DNA of 64,000 nt from Psychromonas ingrahamii 37 (GCF_000015285.1 NC_008709.1:2108001-2172000), one strand, 5' to 3'. Numbered from the stretch's first letter, positions 18,548 to 27,089 are shown. Numbers and translations are program-made. Notes: generated by a model from the sequence alone, not told the origin.

Positions 18548-19954
18548 GTGAATGCTGAATTTAAGGGAAATTTCAAAGATGCCCCAACTGTTCTGATTGT
18601 TGACGATGATCCAGATATCTGTTCATTGCTGTCCTATTTGATGAAACGGGAAGGGTATGTTGTACAAATTGTTCATGATGGTATGGCTGCTCTCGACCTA
18701 ACACGTAACCGGGCACCCGATATTATACTAACTGATTTACGAATGCCCCGTATGGATGGCTTCGAGTTACTAAAGCAGGTAAAGCTGATCAAACAGGATC
18801 TACCCGTTGTGATACTCACCGCCTATGCTGGTATTAACGGGGCTGTCGAATCAATCAAGGCGGGGGCTGATGATTACTTACCCAAACCTTTTGATAACAG
18901 TAAAGTGGTGATGCTGGTTCACAGAATCCTTCTTCAGCATCACTGTTATAAAATTGATGAGCAGCCAATTGAGGGGGGTGTTCATGATATTGTTACTGTG
19001 ATGGGACCCAGTGCTATTATTCACACCTTGGCCGCTCAGGTTAAGCTGGTCGCGCAATCCAATTTCAATGTTATTATTCAAGGTGCCACTGGCGTCGGTA
19101 AAGAGGTGGTGGCCCAAGCTATCCATGCTCAGAGTCCATACGCTTCGGGTCCCTTTGTGCCGGTGGATTGTGGCGCGATCCCGGAAATGCTATTGGAGAG
19201 TGAACTTTTTGGCCACGAAAAGGGCGCTTTTACGGGTGCGTACCGAGCAAAGCAAGGCAAGTTCGAAGCTGCTCGAGGTGGCACCTTGTTTCTGGATGAA
19301 ATTGCCAATATGCCACTGACTTCTCAGGCTAAAATTCTGCGAGTTATGCAGGAAAAAATTATTTTTCCGGTAGGGTCAAACCAGCCTATTAAAATTGATG
19401 TGCGCCTTATAGTGGCTAGCCATGAAAATTTAGAAGCTAAGGTGGCTGATGGAACTTTTCGAGAAGACCTCTATTACCGATTCAATGAATTCACTATAAA
19501 AGTACCGCTGTTGTCTGAACGAAAGGAAGATCAGATTTATCTTGCTAAGCGATTTATGAACGAGACTAACCGAGAGCTTGGCAAAAACGTGACTCTTTCG
19601 ATAGGCGCGATTAACAAAATGCAGACCTATGAATGGCGAGGAAATGTGCGCGAATTGCGTGCGGTGATCCGCCGTGCGGTTCTCTTGGCGCAAACCGAAA
19701 TTAGGGAAGAGCATCTTGCCATTATAAATAAAAGCAGCAAGAGGAATGAATCTGGTCAGCTAAATGGTATCAATTTTACAACCGCATCTTCCCCACCTTT
19801 GAAGGAAATAGTTCGTGATTGCAGCGAGAGAGTAGAAAAGAAGACCTTAACGCAGGTACTGAGTCAAACCAATGGTAACAAGGCTGAAGCAGCACGTATC
19901 CTGAAAATAGATTATAAAACGCTACTTAACAAAGTAAAGTATTATGAATTATAA
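18548..19954 (+). CDS. NtrC-type sigma-54-dependent response regulator
   Basis: 468 residues with a receiver domain (VLIVDDDPD; phospho-acceptor D63 in [12 protein letters not shown]; lysine in YLPKPF), an AAA+ sigma-54 activation domain (Walker A GATGVGKE from residue 179, GAFTGA loop at 226-231, GGTLFLDEI Walker B, arginine-finger region [12 protein letters not shown]), and a C-terminal Fis-type helix-turn-helix ([20 protein letters not shown]). It starts at GTG 18548 with AAGGG upstream. It should bind upstream sites and drive sigma-54 RNA polymerase after phosphorylation. The cognate kinase follows, and a -24/-12 promoter precedes gvpA, so gvpA is its likely target. It resembles the gvr regulators of other enterobacterial-type gas-vesicle loci only in general design. 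Confidence 0.9.
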   Translation: MNAEFKGNFKDAPTVLIVDDDPDICSLLSYLMKREGYVVQIVHDGMAALDLTRNRAPDIILTDLRMPRMDGFELLKQVKLIKQDLPVVILTAYAGINGAVESIKAGADDYLPKPFDNSKVVMLVHRILLQHHCYKIDEQPIEGGVHDIVTVMGPSAIIHTLAAQVKLVAQSNFNVIIQGATGVGKEVVAQAIHAQSPYASGPFVPVDCGAIPEMLLESELFGHEKGAFTGAYRAKQGKFEAARGGTLFLDEIANMPLTSQAKILRVMQEKIIFPVGSNQPIKIDVRLIVASHENLEAKVADGTFREDLYYRFNEFTIKVPLLSERKEDQIYLAKRFMNETNRELGKNVTLSIGAINKMQTYEWRGNVRELRAVIRRAVLLAQTEIREEHLAIINKSSKRNESGQLNGINFTTASSPPLKEIVRDCSERVEKKTLTQVLSQTNGNKAEAARILKIDYKTLLNKVKYYEL

Positions 19955-19971
19955 ACAGTAAAGATATAAAG

Positions 19972-20148
19972 ATGAAGAAAAAAAATAATTCAAAAAACAG
20001 TGAAATTAACGGCTTAAATGGAGCCTTGCATGAAGTGATGGAAGTCGATGTAGGTTACCTATTTTTAAGCGGCCCATGGCCCTCTATTACTTTTTTCATA
20101 AAGAGAAAACAACTATGGATACGCTACTGGGAGATATTTTATGACTGA
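19972..20148 (+). CDS. small ORF overlapping the start of the sensor kinase (58 aa, unknown)
   Basis: ATG at 19972, 17 bp after the activator stop; TGA at 20146-20148 overlaps the kinase ATG by eight bases (ATGACTGA). The product starts lysine-rich (MKKKNNSKNSEING), has a central hydrophobic VGYLFLSGPWPSITFF and ends basic and aromatic. No family is recognised and the ribosome site is weak. The position filling the only gap in a tight regulatory operon, and the stop/start overlap, argue for translational coupling, either as a real small protein or a leader frame. Confidence 0.4.
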   Translation: MKKKNNSKNSEINGLNGALHEVMEVDVGYLFLSGPWPSITFFIKRKQLWIRYWEIFYD

Positions 20149-21661
20149 TCATGATAATTTAAACCTCCATGCGACCAATGGATCCGTTTTGAAACAGTCT
20201 GTGTCGGAGAAAATGGGAGACAATCTACAATACCAGCAGCTCTACGATATGCTGCTTAATGCCACTCCTTCCTCCGTATTATTGATTGACAGCAATTTCC
20301 GTATTACCTCGGCTAATCGTAATTTCCTCACTCGAAGTCAGCGCACTCTTTCAGCTACAATAGGTTGCCGGCTTAGGGAAGTCTTCCCGATAGTTATTCT
20401 AGAACGAATGGATATCAAGCAACAGATCCAAGAAGTGTTCAATACTCACAAAGCTTCCGTAGGACAACGTATGACCTATCGGGCCCCCGGCGTGCCGTTT
20501 AAAACTTATTATTATCGTATTTTGCCTATAGAATCCAGCGAGCAGTGTGAACAAGTCATGTTGCTGATGGAAGATATTACCGATCAGATCCGCCTCAGTG
20601 AAGATATGCGTCGTGTGGAAAGTCACCTCGGTAGCATTGTGGAAAGCGCTAGCGACTTGATGCTGTCTTTAGATACTGAAGGGCGTATCTTAACTTGGAA
20701 CTCGGCGGCAGAAAAACTCTCAGGATTTACGTTTCTAAAGGTTCAAGGAAAGTTCTTTTTCGAGTTTTTCAAAGCCTCTGAGCATTTAGAAATCAAGACG
20801 TTTTTTATCAATATATGTATTAATGTTTGCTCCCTGAACGCCGAGTGGGAGTTGATCTCTAAGAAAGGTATTGAAATCTCCGTTGCCTGGATTTTCTCGC
20901 CAATGAAAGATGACGATGCCAAAACCGTAGGCATTGTTGCTGTCGGGCGGGATCTGACCGAACAACGCAAGTTAGAGGTCGAGTTGCGGCAGTCACAAAA
21001 ACTAGCCGCACTCGGGGTAATGGCTGGCGGTATCGCCCACGAAATTCGTAACCCCCTTGCAGTTTGTTCCTCGGCGGCGCAATTTCTGATGGAAGAGGGG
21101 CTTCCACTTGAATTCAGAACCGAATGTGCGAAGAAAATCCAAGTCAGTCTTGAGAAGGCTTCCTGCATCATTGAAAATCTGTTGCGCTTTTCCAGACCTT
21201 CCTGTGAGCAAAATATGGTGCCGATGGATCTGGATACTGTGCTATGCGAAACGATTATGTTAATCGCAAACCAAGCCAAGGTATATAAAATTGAAATAGT
21301 CTATCTACCTATTGGAAAATGCAGTTTGGTGTCTGGAATATTTACTCTGCTACAGCAAGTCTTTATGAATTTTTTCCTGAATGCGATTAATGCGATGCCC
21401 GAGGGTGGTGAGCTAGGCATTATCCTGGAACAGCAAGGCGATGAAGCGCTAGTTTGTATCAGGGACACGGGGACAGGGATCTTGGAAGGCGCACTGGATA
21501 ATATCTTCGATCCTTTTCATACTTCCTCCCCGGCAGGAAAAGGAGTTGGACTCGGACTCTCTCTCTGTTATTCGATTGTTAAACAACATAGGGGGAGTAT
21601 TAGCGTGGATAGCATGGTGGGTAAGGGAAGCACTTTCACAGTATTGCTACCAATATTATGA
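20141..21661 (+). CDS. NtrB-like sensor histidine kinase with two PAS domains
   Basis: 506 residues with no membrane segments, so cytosolic. PAS1 spans about 35-150 (NATPSSVLLIDSNFRITSAN ... EDITDQIRL) and PAS2 about 160-275 (IVESASDLMLSLDTEGRIL ... GRDLTEQRK). HisKA has the H-box GGIAHEIRNPLA with His300; the HATPase domain has FFLNAINAMPEGG (N box), IRDTGTGI and GKGVGLGLSLCYSIV. It should autophosphorylate and pass phosphate to the sigma-54 activator upstream and/or the receiver protein downstream, whose ATG overlaps its stop (ATGA at 21658). The PAS ligand is unknown; a soluble signal such as redox, light or metabolite fits flotation control. Confidence 0.9.
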   Translation: MTDHDNLNLHATNGSVLKQSVSEKMGDNLQYQQLYDMLLNATPSSVLLIDSNFRITSANRNFLTRSQRTLSATIGCRLREVFPIVILERMDIKQQIQEVFNTHKASVGQRMTYRAPGVPFKTYYYRILPIESSEQCEQVMLLMEDITDQIRLSEDMRRVESHLGSIVESASDLMLSLDTEGRILTWNSAAEKLSGFTFLKVQGKFFFEFFKASEHLEIKTFFINICINVCSLNAEWELISKKGIEISVAWIFSPMKDDDAKTVGIVAVGRDLTEQRKLEVELRQSQKLAALGVMAGGIAHEIRNPLAVCSSAAQFLMEEGLPLEFRTECAKKIQVSLEKASCIIENLLRFSRPSCEQNMVPMDLDTVLCETIMLIANQAKVYKIEIVYLPIGKCSLVSGIFTLLQQVFMNFFLNAINAMPEGGELGIILEQQGDEALVCIRDTGTGILEGALDNIFDPFHTSSPAGKGVGLGLSLCYSIVKQHRGSISVDSMVGKGSTFTVLLPIL

Positions 21662-22050
21662 AATCGTCATCACGGCTTACCATTGACTGCCTCATTGTAG
21701 ATGATGAGCCCGGCATCGCTTGGGTTATGGAACATATATTGCGGAGTCAGGGTTACACTGTAGTCAGTGTCCAAACTGGCGATGAGGCATTGAATGCAGT
21801 GAAAGAACAGGATTTTAGATTGATTTTTATGGATGCTAAATTACCCGATATCGAAGGTTTAGTGCTGGCGCGTAAGTTGCGAAGTATTAAACTAGAAATG
21901 CCGATTATTATGGTCTCCGGTTATTATTATTCTGACGATCCTGCCATTATTCAGGCGATTGAAAGCAATCTTATTTTAAAGTTCATTGCCAAGCCATTTA
22001 CTAATAGTCATATTATTGCCGCCTTAGAAGGTTTGCCAAATTTCAGATAA
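21658..22050 (+). CDS. single-domain response regulator (CheY-like receiver)
   Basis: 130 residues, one receiver domain: LIVDDEPGIAW (acidic pocket), phospho-acceptor D59 in FMDAKLPDIEG, VSGYYYSDDP and K in IAKPF. There is no output domain. It overlaps the kinase stop by ATGA, so the two are co-translated. It may be a phosphate sink, or a relay that adjusts the NtrC-like activator, or may act on another target by protein contact. Confidence 0.88.
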   Translation: MKSSSRLTIDCLIVDDEPGIAWVMEHILRSQGYTVVSVQTGDEALNAVKEQDFRLIFMDAKLPDIEGLVLARKLRSIKLEMPIIMVSGYYYSDDPAIIQAIESNLILKFIAKPFTNSHIIAALEGLPNFR

Positions 22051-22149
22051 AATAATACGACAGTTATACCCACCAATATACCCAGAAGAATGATTTTAGA
22101 TTCAAGTGATGATCTCATTTCGCATTTGAAGTAGGGTGGAAATTCCAGA

Positions 22150-22169
22150 GTATGGTGTCAACGCCATAC
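22150..22169. promoter_or_regulatory. candidate enhancer site for the NtrC-like activator
   Basis: GTATGGTGTCAACGCCATAC is a 20-bp dyad (GTATGG(T/C)GT...AC(G/A)CCATAC) with two mismatched pairs. It lies about 125 bp upstream of the -24 element, the usual distance for enhancers of sigma-54 activators, in the only long intergenic space between regulators and gvpA. Binding is inferred, not shown. Confidence 0.6.
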
Positions 22170-22275
22170 ATCCCCTCCCTAAACCCGTTGTTACTCATTC
22201 GTACATTTTTTATACTTTTGATAAATTCAGAATTAAAACATTAGCTTGGATTTTATTGTCGATGGTAATCACTGT

Positions 22276-22291
22276 TGGCATAGTTGATGCA
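22276..22291 (+). promoter_or_regulatory. sigma-54 (-24/-12) promoter of gvpA
   Basis: TGGCATAGTTGATGCA matches the sigma-54 consensus TGGCACrNNNNTTGCA at 10 of 12 specified positions, with GG and GC spaced exactly as required. Transcription would start near 22302, leaving a 155-nt leader before gvpA. The sigma-54 activator encoded 2.3-3.7 kb upstream in the same cluster supports it. Confidence 0.75.
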
Positions 22292-22457
22292 TCACAATAA
22301 TAGTTAATGCAAGAGTTAATGTATTAATGAGTAACGGCTACCGAAACAGTCGAAGCGGGTTAATAAAAAGTTTTAAAAATGTGTACGTGTATAGAGAGAA
22401 GGTCACATAATATTTGTGACTGGTTATTTAAAATCATCCAAAAAAAGGAGTATTAAA

Positions 22458-22676
22458 ATGGCTAATGTACAAAAATCAACCGATTCATCAGGCTTAGCAG
22501 AAGTGGTAGATCGTATTCTAGAGAAAGGAATTGTGATCGACGCATTCGTGAAAGTATCTTTAGTAGGTATTGAGCTACTATCAATAGAAGCGCGTGTTGT
22601 TATCGCTTCAGTTGAAACTTATCTGAAATATGCCGAAGCTATTGGTCTAACAGCGAGCGCTGCTACACCCGCATGA
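22458..22676 (+). CDS. gvpA: gas vesicle structural protein GvpA
   Basis: 72 residues. The core [21 protein letters not shown] and [23 protein letters not shown], followed by KYAEAIGLT, is the highly conserved GvpA sequence that forms the ribbed gas-permeable shell. ATG 22458 follows AAGGAG at 22445-22450; upstream in-frame codons to 22416 are leader. The C-terminal tail (TASAATPA) is short. It is the first gene behind the sigma-54 promoter and is followed by a hairpin, which would make it the most abundant transcript, as in other gvp operons. Confidence 0.95.
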   Translation: MANVQKSTDSSGLAEVVDRILEKGIVIDAFVKVSLVGIELLSIEARVVIASVETYLKYAEAIGLTASAATPA

Positions 22677-22746
22677 TAGTAATATCGTGAGCTGCCTTTT
22701 TATCGATTAATCTTTTTTGAAAAGGCTTTATTTTAAGATTCATTTG

Positions 22747-22773
22747 GGGCTGAAGAATTCACTTCAGCCCTTT
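22747..22773 (+). terminator. hairpin after gvpA, probable partial terminator
   Basis: GGGCTGAAG/CTTCAGCCC stem with a six-base loop followed by TTTAT. The short T-run suggests incomplete termination, which would set a high gvpA to downstream gene ratio. A weaker GCCTTTT/AAAAGGC pair (22695-22732) precedes it. Confidence 0.6.
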
Positions 22774-22823
22774 ATGACTATTACGGCTATCATTGACGAG
22801 TCGTGAAAACCGGGAGATGCACG

Positions 22824-24176
22824 ATGAATTTTTTAGAGAAGAGAGATCGCCCCCAAAACGAGTACATAGGTAGATTAGAACCTGAGGTTGCCGCGCTACT
22901 CGGTGACTTTCATCAAATGCGCATGGCAACGGGCAACCACAGTGCAGCCGAGCGAGTAGAGCGGGTCAACACTAACGCTAAAGCAATAAAAAAAATGCTC
23001 AAAGAGTTCAATCAAAGACGAATTAATATCAATCAAAGACGAATCGAGACGGCCAGTCAGGATACACAGCAACGGTTGACTTTTTCGAGCAATATGACAC
23101 AAAAAGTCAGGGATTTGCTGGATCAGTTTTATACCTCGCAGCAGCAGATGGCGGAAATATCGGCTGCCAAACGAGCTGAGCTTATCGACACTAACGCCAA
23201 AGCGATAGAAGAAATGCTTAAAAGCTTCAATCAAAAACGGATTAATGTTAATCAAATACGAATCGAGACGGCCAGTCAGGATACACAGCAACGGTTGACT
23301 TTTGCGAGCAATATGACACAAAAAGTCAGAGATTTGCTGGATCAGTTTTATGCATCCCGGCAGCAGATGGCAGAAATATCGACTGCCAAACGAGCAGAGC
23401 TTGTCAGCGCTAACACGAAAGCGATAGAAGAGATGCTTAAAGAGTTCAATAAAACACGAATTAATATCAATCAAATACGAATTGAGATGGCCAGCCAGGA
23501 TACACAGCAACGGTTGACTTTTGCGAGCGATATGACACAAAAAGTCAGGGATTTGCTGGATCAGTTTTATACATCCCGGCAGCAGATGGCAGAAATATCG
23601 GCTGCCGAACGAGCAGAGCTTGTCAGTGCTAACACTAAAGCGATAAAAAAGATGCTCAAAGAGTTTAAGAAAACACTCATTAATGTCAATCAGACACGAA
23701 TTAAGACGGCCAGTCAGGATACACAGCAACGGTTGATTTTTGCTAACAATATGACACAAAAAGTCAGGGATTTGCTGGATCAGTTTTATACATCTCGGCA
23801 GCATATGGCAGAAATATCGGCTGCCGAACGAGCAGAGCTTGTCAGCGCTAATGCTAAAGCGATAGAAGAGATGCTAAAAGAGTTCAGGCAAACACTCATT
23901 AATAATCAGACCCGAATTGAGATAGCCAGTCAGGATACACAGGAACGGTTGATTTTAGCTGGCAATATGATGGAAGAAGTCGTTGCGCCAAAGATCAAAG
24001 CAGGACTGTTAAAGGCTGAGACGGTAACTTCAGAAACCACAATCGATGATCAAGTAAAAAAGCCAGTGGCTAATAATAATCAGTCAGAAGCTAAAACTAC
24101 CCTAAACAGCAATACTAAAAAGACTAGAAAGGCTAGAAAGAGTAGAAAATATAGTGCCAATGGAGACCATGAATAA
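22824..24176 (+). CDS. gvpC: long repetitive GvpC-like gas-vesicle protein
   Basis: 450 residues from ATG 22824 (GGGAG at 22812-22816; an in-frame GTG 21 bp upstream overlaps this box). Five tandem 73-residue units (219 bp) fill residues ~25-390. Each is a 33-residue half (V.DLLDQFY.SRQQMAE, then ISAAERAELVSANTKA) plus a 40-residue half (IEEMLKEF...RIN.NQ, then .RIE.ASQDTQQRLTFASNMTQK); both halves share the LL..F...R helix pattern. The first unit is divergent at its start and the last has lost one residue. The ~60-residue tail is basic (TKKTRKARKSRK). GvpC proteins are rod-like helical repeats that clamp the outside of GvpA ribs; 33 residues is the repeat length of cyanobacterial GvpC. Position after gvpA and before gvpN supports the call, though sequence identity to known GvpC is low. 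Confidence 0.8.
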   Translation: MNFLEKRDRPQNEYIGRLEPEVAALLGDFHQMRMATGNHSAAERVERVNTNAKAIKKMLKEFNQRRININQRRIETASQDTQQRLTFSSNMTQKVRDLLDQFYTSQQQMAEISAAKRAELIDTNAKAIEEMLKSFNQKRINVNQIRIETASQDTQQRLTFASNMTQKVRDLLDQFYASRQQMAEISTAKRAELVSANTKAIEEMLKEFNKTRININQIRIEMASQDTQQRLTFASDMTQKVRDLLDQFYTSRQQMAEISAAERAELVSANTKAIKKMLKEFKKTLINVNQTRIKTASQDTQQRLIFANNMTQKVRDLLDQFYTSRQHMAEISAAERAELVSANAKAIEEMLKEFRQTLINNQTRIEIASQDTQERLILAGNMMEEVVAPKIKAGLLKAETVTSETTIDDQVKKPVANNNQSEAKTTLNSNTKKTRKARKSRKYSANGDHE

Positions 24177-24245
24177 AGAGTGTTTATCTAGGCAGAGTAA
24201 TGCCTGCTTATAGATTATAAAAATAATAATAGCGAGTATAAAGAT

Positions 24246-25253
24246 ATGAGCATCAACAATCTGAATATATCGACCATTAAAATTGAGCAGCCTGAGAATG
24301 ATAATATTTATCCTGAGGCTAGTGCAGAGTTCGTTCAAACACCTTATATCCAAGAGGTAACGGAACGCGCTCTGCTCTACTTAGATGCGGGGTATCCCGT
24401 CCATTTTGCTGGTCCAGCAGGGACGGGAAAGACCACTCTGGCATTCCATATCGCGGCACTGCGGAAACGGCCGGTTACCTTGATTCATGGCAATCATGAA
24501 TTTGGCAGTTCTGACTTAATCGGTAAGGAGTCTGGTTATCGCAGACATCGATTGGTGGATAATTATGTCCACTCGGTGATGAAAGAGGAGGAAGAATTGA
24601 AGAGCCTATGGGTCGATAACCGTCTGACTACTTGTTGTCGTAACGGTGATACCCTAGTCTATGATGAATTTAACCGTTCGACACCGGAAGCTAATAACGT
24701 ACTGCTGAGTATTCTGGAAGAGGGGATATTGAACCTCCCGAGCTTGCGTAGTATGGGGGATGGCTATCTCGAAGTTCATCCGAGTTTTCGGGCGATTTTC
24801 ACCTCAAATCCGCAAGAGTACGCAGGCACTCATGCCACTCAGGATGCGCTAGTTGATCGCATGATCACTATTATGCTGAATTACCCCGATAGAGACACTG
24901 AAGTGCGCGTTGCTGTGGCAAAATCGGGTATTAGCAATGAAGAGGCCGGATTTATCGTCGATATTGTTAATGAATTTCGTGAGTTAAGTAATCATAAATC
25001 ATTATCGAGTGGCCAGAAATCGATGCCGACGGTTCGTGCATCGATTGCCATTTCTCGCGTTTTGATCCAGAAGGGGGAACATGCCTTTCGCGACAATGTG
25101 TTCTTTCATCGTGTCTGCCATGATGTTCTGTGCATGTATATCCAGAAAATATCTCCTTCTAACCGATCTTTTTTGGATAAACAGCTGGAAGTGCTAATTG
25201 GTAAATTCTGTCCTGCCGCTAAGAGCGCGTTAGTGCCTAAAGTTGTAAAATAA
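24246..25253 (+). CDS. gvpN: gas vesicle protein GvpN, MoxR/CbbQ-like AAA+ ATPase
   Basis: 335 residues. Family hallmarks: FVQTPYIQEVTERALLYLDA at the start of the domain, Walker A GPAGTGKTT (from residue 56), IHGNHEFGSSDLIG, Walker B LVYDEFNRS (137-145), LLSILEEGILNLPS and FTSNPQEYAGTHATQDALVDR. GvpN is needed for full-size vesicles and is thought to remodel or load the shell proteins. It lies 69 bp after the GvpC-like gene, in the conserved A-C-N order. The ribosome site is weak. Confidence 0.93.
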   Translation: MSINNLNISTIKIEQPENDNIYPEASAEFVQTPYIQEVTERALLYLDAGYPVHFAGPAGTGKTTLAFHIAALRKRPVTLIHGNHEFGSSDLIGKESGYRRHRLVDNYVHSVMKEEEELKSLWVDNRLTTCCRNGDTLVYDEFNRSTPEANNVLLSILEEGILNLPSLRSMGDGYLEVHPSFRAIFTSNPQEYAGTHATQDALVDRMITIMLNYPDRDTEVRVAVAKSGISNEEAGFIVDIVNEFRELSNHKSLSSGQKSMPTVRASIAISRVLIQKGEHAFRDNVFFHRVCHDVLCMYIQKISPSNRSFLDKQLEVLIGKFCPAAKSALVPKVVK

Positions 25254-25277
25254 ACACAATAAAAAAGGTGATGTACC

Positions 25278-25598
25278 ATGATTTTTTCGAAGAAAAAAAA
25301 TGCTCTTAGGGGGCTTGCCGATATCCGTACTCTAAGTGGATGTGGTACATCTGGGCAAGAAGCTTATCAGATGTACCTAAAGCGCGGGGTATTGGAGATG
25401 GAAAAACTCCGACGCCAAAAAGAAAAAAATAGTGCGCTTGAACGAGTAAGAAATATTAATTACCGTTTGATGGCTATTGATGCTGACATCGATTTTCTGT
25501 GCCAGAGCCTGAAAGTGATAGAAGAGCGTACAAATAAGGAGAACTCAATTTCCAATGAGTCAGTTACTTATAAGAAAGGATTTAAACTCCGTTATTAA
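25278..25598 (+). CDS. GvpV-like small accessory gas-vesicle protein
   Basis: 106 residues, 24 bp after gvpN. A basic N-terminus and the DIRTLSG element lead into a helical block EAYQMYLKRGVLEMEKLRRQ with heptad-like spacing and a second helix (YRLMAIDADIDFLCQSLKVIEE). The order 'RTLSG - AY..Y.K...LEMEK.R' and position after gvpN fit the small GvpV proteins of Serratia-type clusters. The match is by pattern and context only; it could be an unrelated coiled-coil protein. Confidence 0.6.
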   Translation: MIFSKKKNALRGLADIRTLSGCGTSGQEAYQMYLKRGVLEMEKLRRQKEKNSALERVRNINYRLMAIDADIDFLCQSLKVIEERTNKENSISNESVTYKKGFKLRY

Positions 25599-25726
25599 AG
25601 TAAACTTCATGTTTTTTAAGCAATTTAAGATTTCTGTCTTACACTCTATTCACTGCATATTTATAACGTATTTCTGACTGAGTTGTCGACGGGATTAGAT
25701 AATGCGTTTTGAAAAGGGAGACTAAA

Positions 25727-25984
25727 ATGACAATTAAAATTAACTGCATATCCTGCGGACATCAATTTGATCTAAGCGATTCCTACCAATATTATGAGGG
25801 GCCTGTTAAGTGCTGGGTTTGTGGTGAACTCCTTGATATAAAACTTGAGGACGGGCAGATAAAGCGTGTTCGTTCATTAAAGTTGAAAGAAATAACTGAA
25901 AAACATGAAATCACCATCAAAAGCAAAAATAAAGGCCAAGTGCAGTTGAAGGAACTAACAGAAAAACATGAAATCACTGAATAA
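25727..25984 (+). CDS. small zinc-ribbon protein at the end of the gas-vesicle operon
   Basis: 85 residues from ATG 25727, with AAGGGAG just upstream (an in-frame TTG six codons earlier lies before that box). Two knuckles, CISCGHQF and CWVCGELLD, 24 residues apart, form a typical zinc ribbon. The charged C-terminal part holds a tandem copy LKEITEKHEIT / LKELTEKHEIT separated by a lysine-rich linker. No family is recognised. Same strand, 128 bp after the GvpV-like gene, so possibly an accessory or assembly factor, but a membership in the operon is not proven. Confidence 0.6.
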   Translation: MTIKINCISCGHQFDLSDSYQYYEGPVKCWVCGELLDIKLEDGQIKRVRSLKLKEITEKHEITIKSKNKGQVQLKELTEKHEITE

Positions 25985-26465
25985 CTAAAAAGTACTCAGG
26001 GTAGTATTTTTTCACGAACTGACTAAGATCTTCTGGTTCTATATAAAATCGGGCTATGTTCATGGATTGAAGGGATCTGAACAATAGGAAATTGTTTGGC
26101 AGGAGTATGATCAGAGCCTGTATGTTATCTGAATACATTAGGTGACTTGATCCTTTGATTCAATGTAGGAGCCATATACATTAGTAGTTCATGTACTAAG
26201 TTGTGCTGTAAGCCTATTTTTCGTATTTAATTTTATGATGATTATTGGTTTTATGGAGATTCACCGTAGCATTTCTGGTTTTTATTAAAAATTTTTAATG
26301 GTGTAAATGGGGAAATAATAGGTTGATTTTACAATAGTGATTAATTACTTCGTGATCATTAAAGGCGTTTTTTACGTTTAATGATTATTCAGTTATGATT
26401 GTGGTTGTTTATCAATGTGTACGCAGTATTAATATACTGTATTATTTCCTTAAGGAGACCCCATT
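25985..26465. other. intergenic, about 480 bp
   Basis: AT-rich stretch after the gas-vesicle cluster. No gvpF, gvpG, gvpK or other gvp fragment, no RNA gene and no clear terminator is visible. Confidence 0.5.
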
Positions 26466-27089
26466 ATGACGAGCCGTAAAAGCTGTTTCTATTATGTGCA
26501 TGATCCTATGTGCAGTTGGTGTTGGGCACACCTGCCTGAGTGGCAAAAATTAGAGGCGCATCTCTCGAAGTTATTACCCGTTCAATATGTTTTAGGAGGG
26601 CTGGCAGCCGACAGTAACGTGCCTATGCCCATCGAGCAGCAGCAGGCCATTTGTGGTTATTGGAAGAAAATTAACCATCTCATCGGAACAGAGTTTAACT
26701 TCGATTTTTGGTCGACAAATATTCCCAGACGTTCGACCTATCCTGCTTGCCGCGCCGTATTAGCTGCGAGTTGGCAAAATGCGATGGAGGCGATGAATGT
26801 TGCCTTGCAAAAAGCGTATTATTTAAGGTCAATGAATCCGTCTAATATTGATACACATCTTATTTTAGCGAAAGAACTGGGCTTGAATATTAAGCAGTTC
26901 AGTGATGATTTAAGCTCGGAAAAATTAGAGAGTGAATTTAAGCAACAGTTAGCATTCGCACGAAGTCTACCTATTCAGGGTTTCCCTTCAATGGTTTTGC
27001 TGCACCAAGGTGATTATTATCCCATCGCCCTAGATTATAAGGATCATGCTGGCGCGATAGCGCAAGTCAATGAGATATTGGCAAACTAA
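26466..27089 (+). CDS. DsbA-family thioredoxin-fold protein (FrnE/COG3531-like)
   Basis: 207 residues without a signal peptide. A thioredoxin-fold opening YVHDPMCSWCWAH carries the CSWC redox pair; the helical insertion and the cis-proline region IQGFPSMVLL follow, as in COG3531 'predicted protein-disulfide isomerases' and 2-hydroxychromene isomerase relatives. It probably acts in the cytosol as a thiol oxidoreductase. AAGGAG-like sequence precedes the ATG. Not linked in function to the gas-vesicle genes upstream. Confidence 0.82.
   Translation: MTSRKSCFYYVHDPMCSWCWAHLPEWQKLEAHLSKLLPVQYVLGGLAADSNVPMPIEQQQAICGYWKKINHLIGTEFNFDFWSTNIPRRSTYPACRAVLAASWQNAMEAMNVALQKAYYLRSMNPSNIDTHLILAKELGLNIKQFSDDLSSEKLESEFKQQLAFARSLPIQGFPSMVLLHQGDYYPIALDYKDHAGAIAQVNEILAN

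Noticed and set aside
20743-21279. 178-codon minus-strand frame inside the kinase gene
   Set aside because: The plus strand encodes complete PAS2 and HisKA domains there; the minus frame has no family features.
22896-23804. 302-codon minus-strand frame opposite the GvpC-like gene
   Set aside because: It mirrors the 219-bp repeats on the other strand and is an effect of their composition; it has no ribosome site and no family.
24191-24206. Small hairpin AGGCA/TGCCT upstream of gvpN, checked as a sigma-54 site
   Set aside because: GG and GC spacing is one base short of the sigma-54 rule, and the stem is too short for a terminator.
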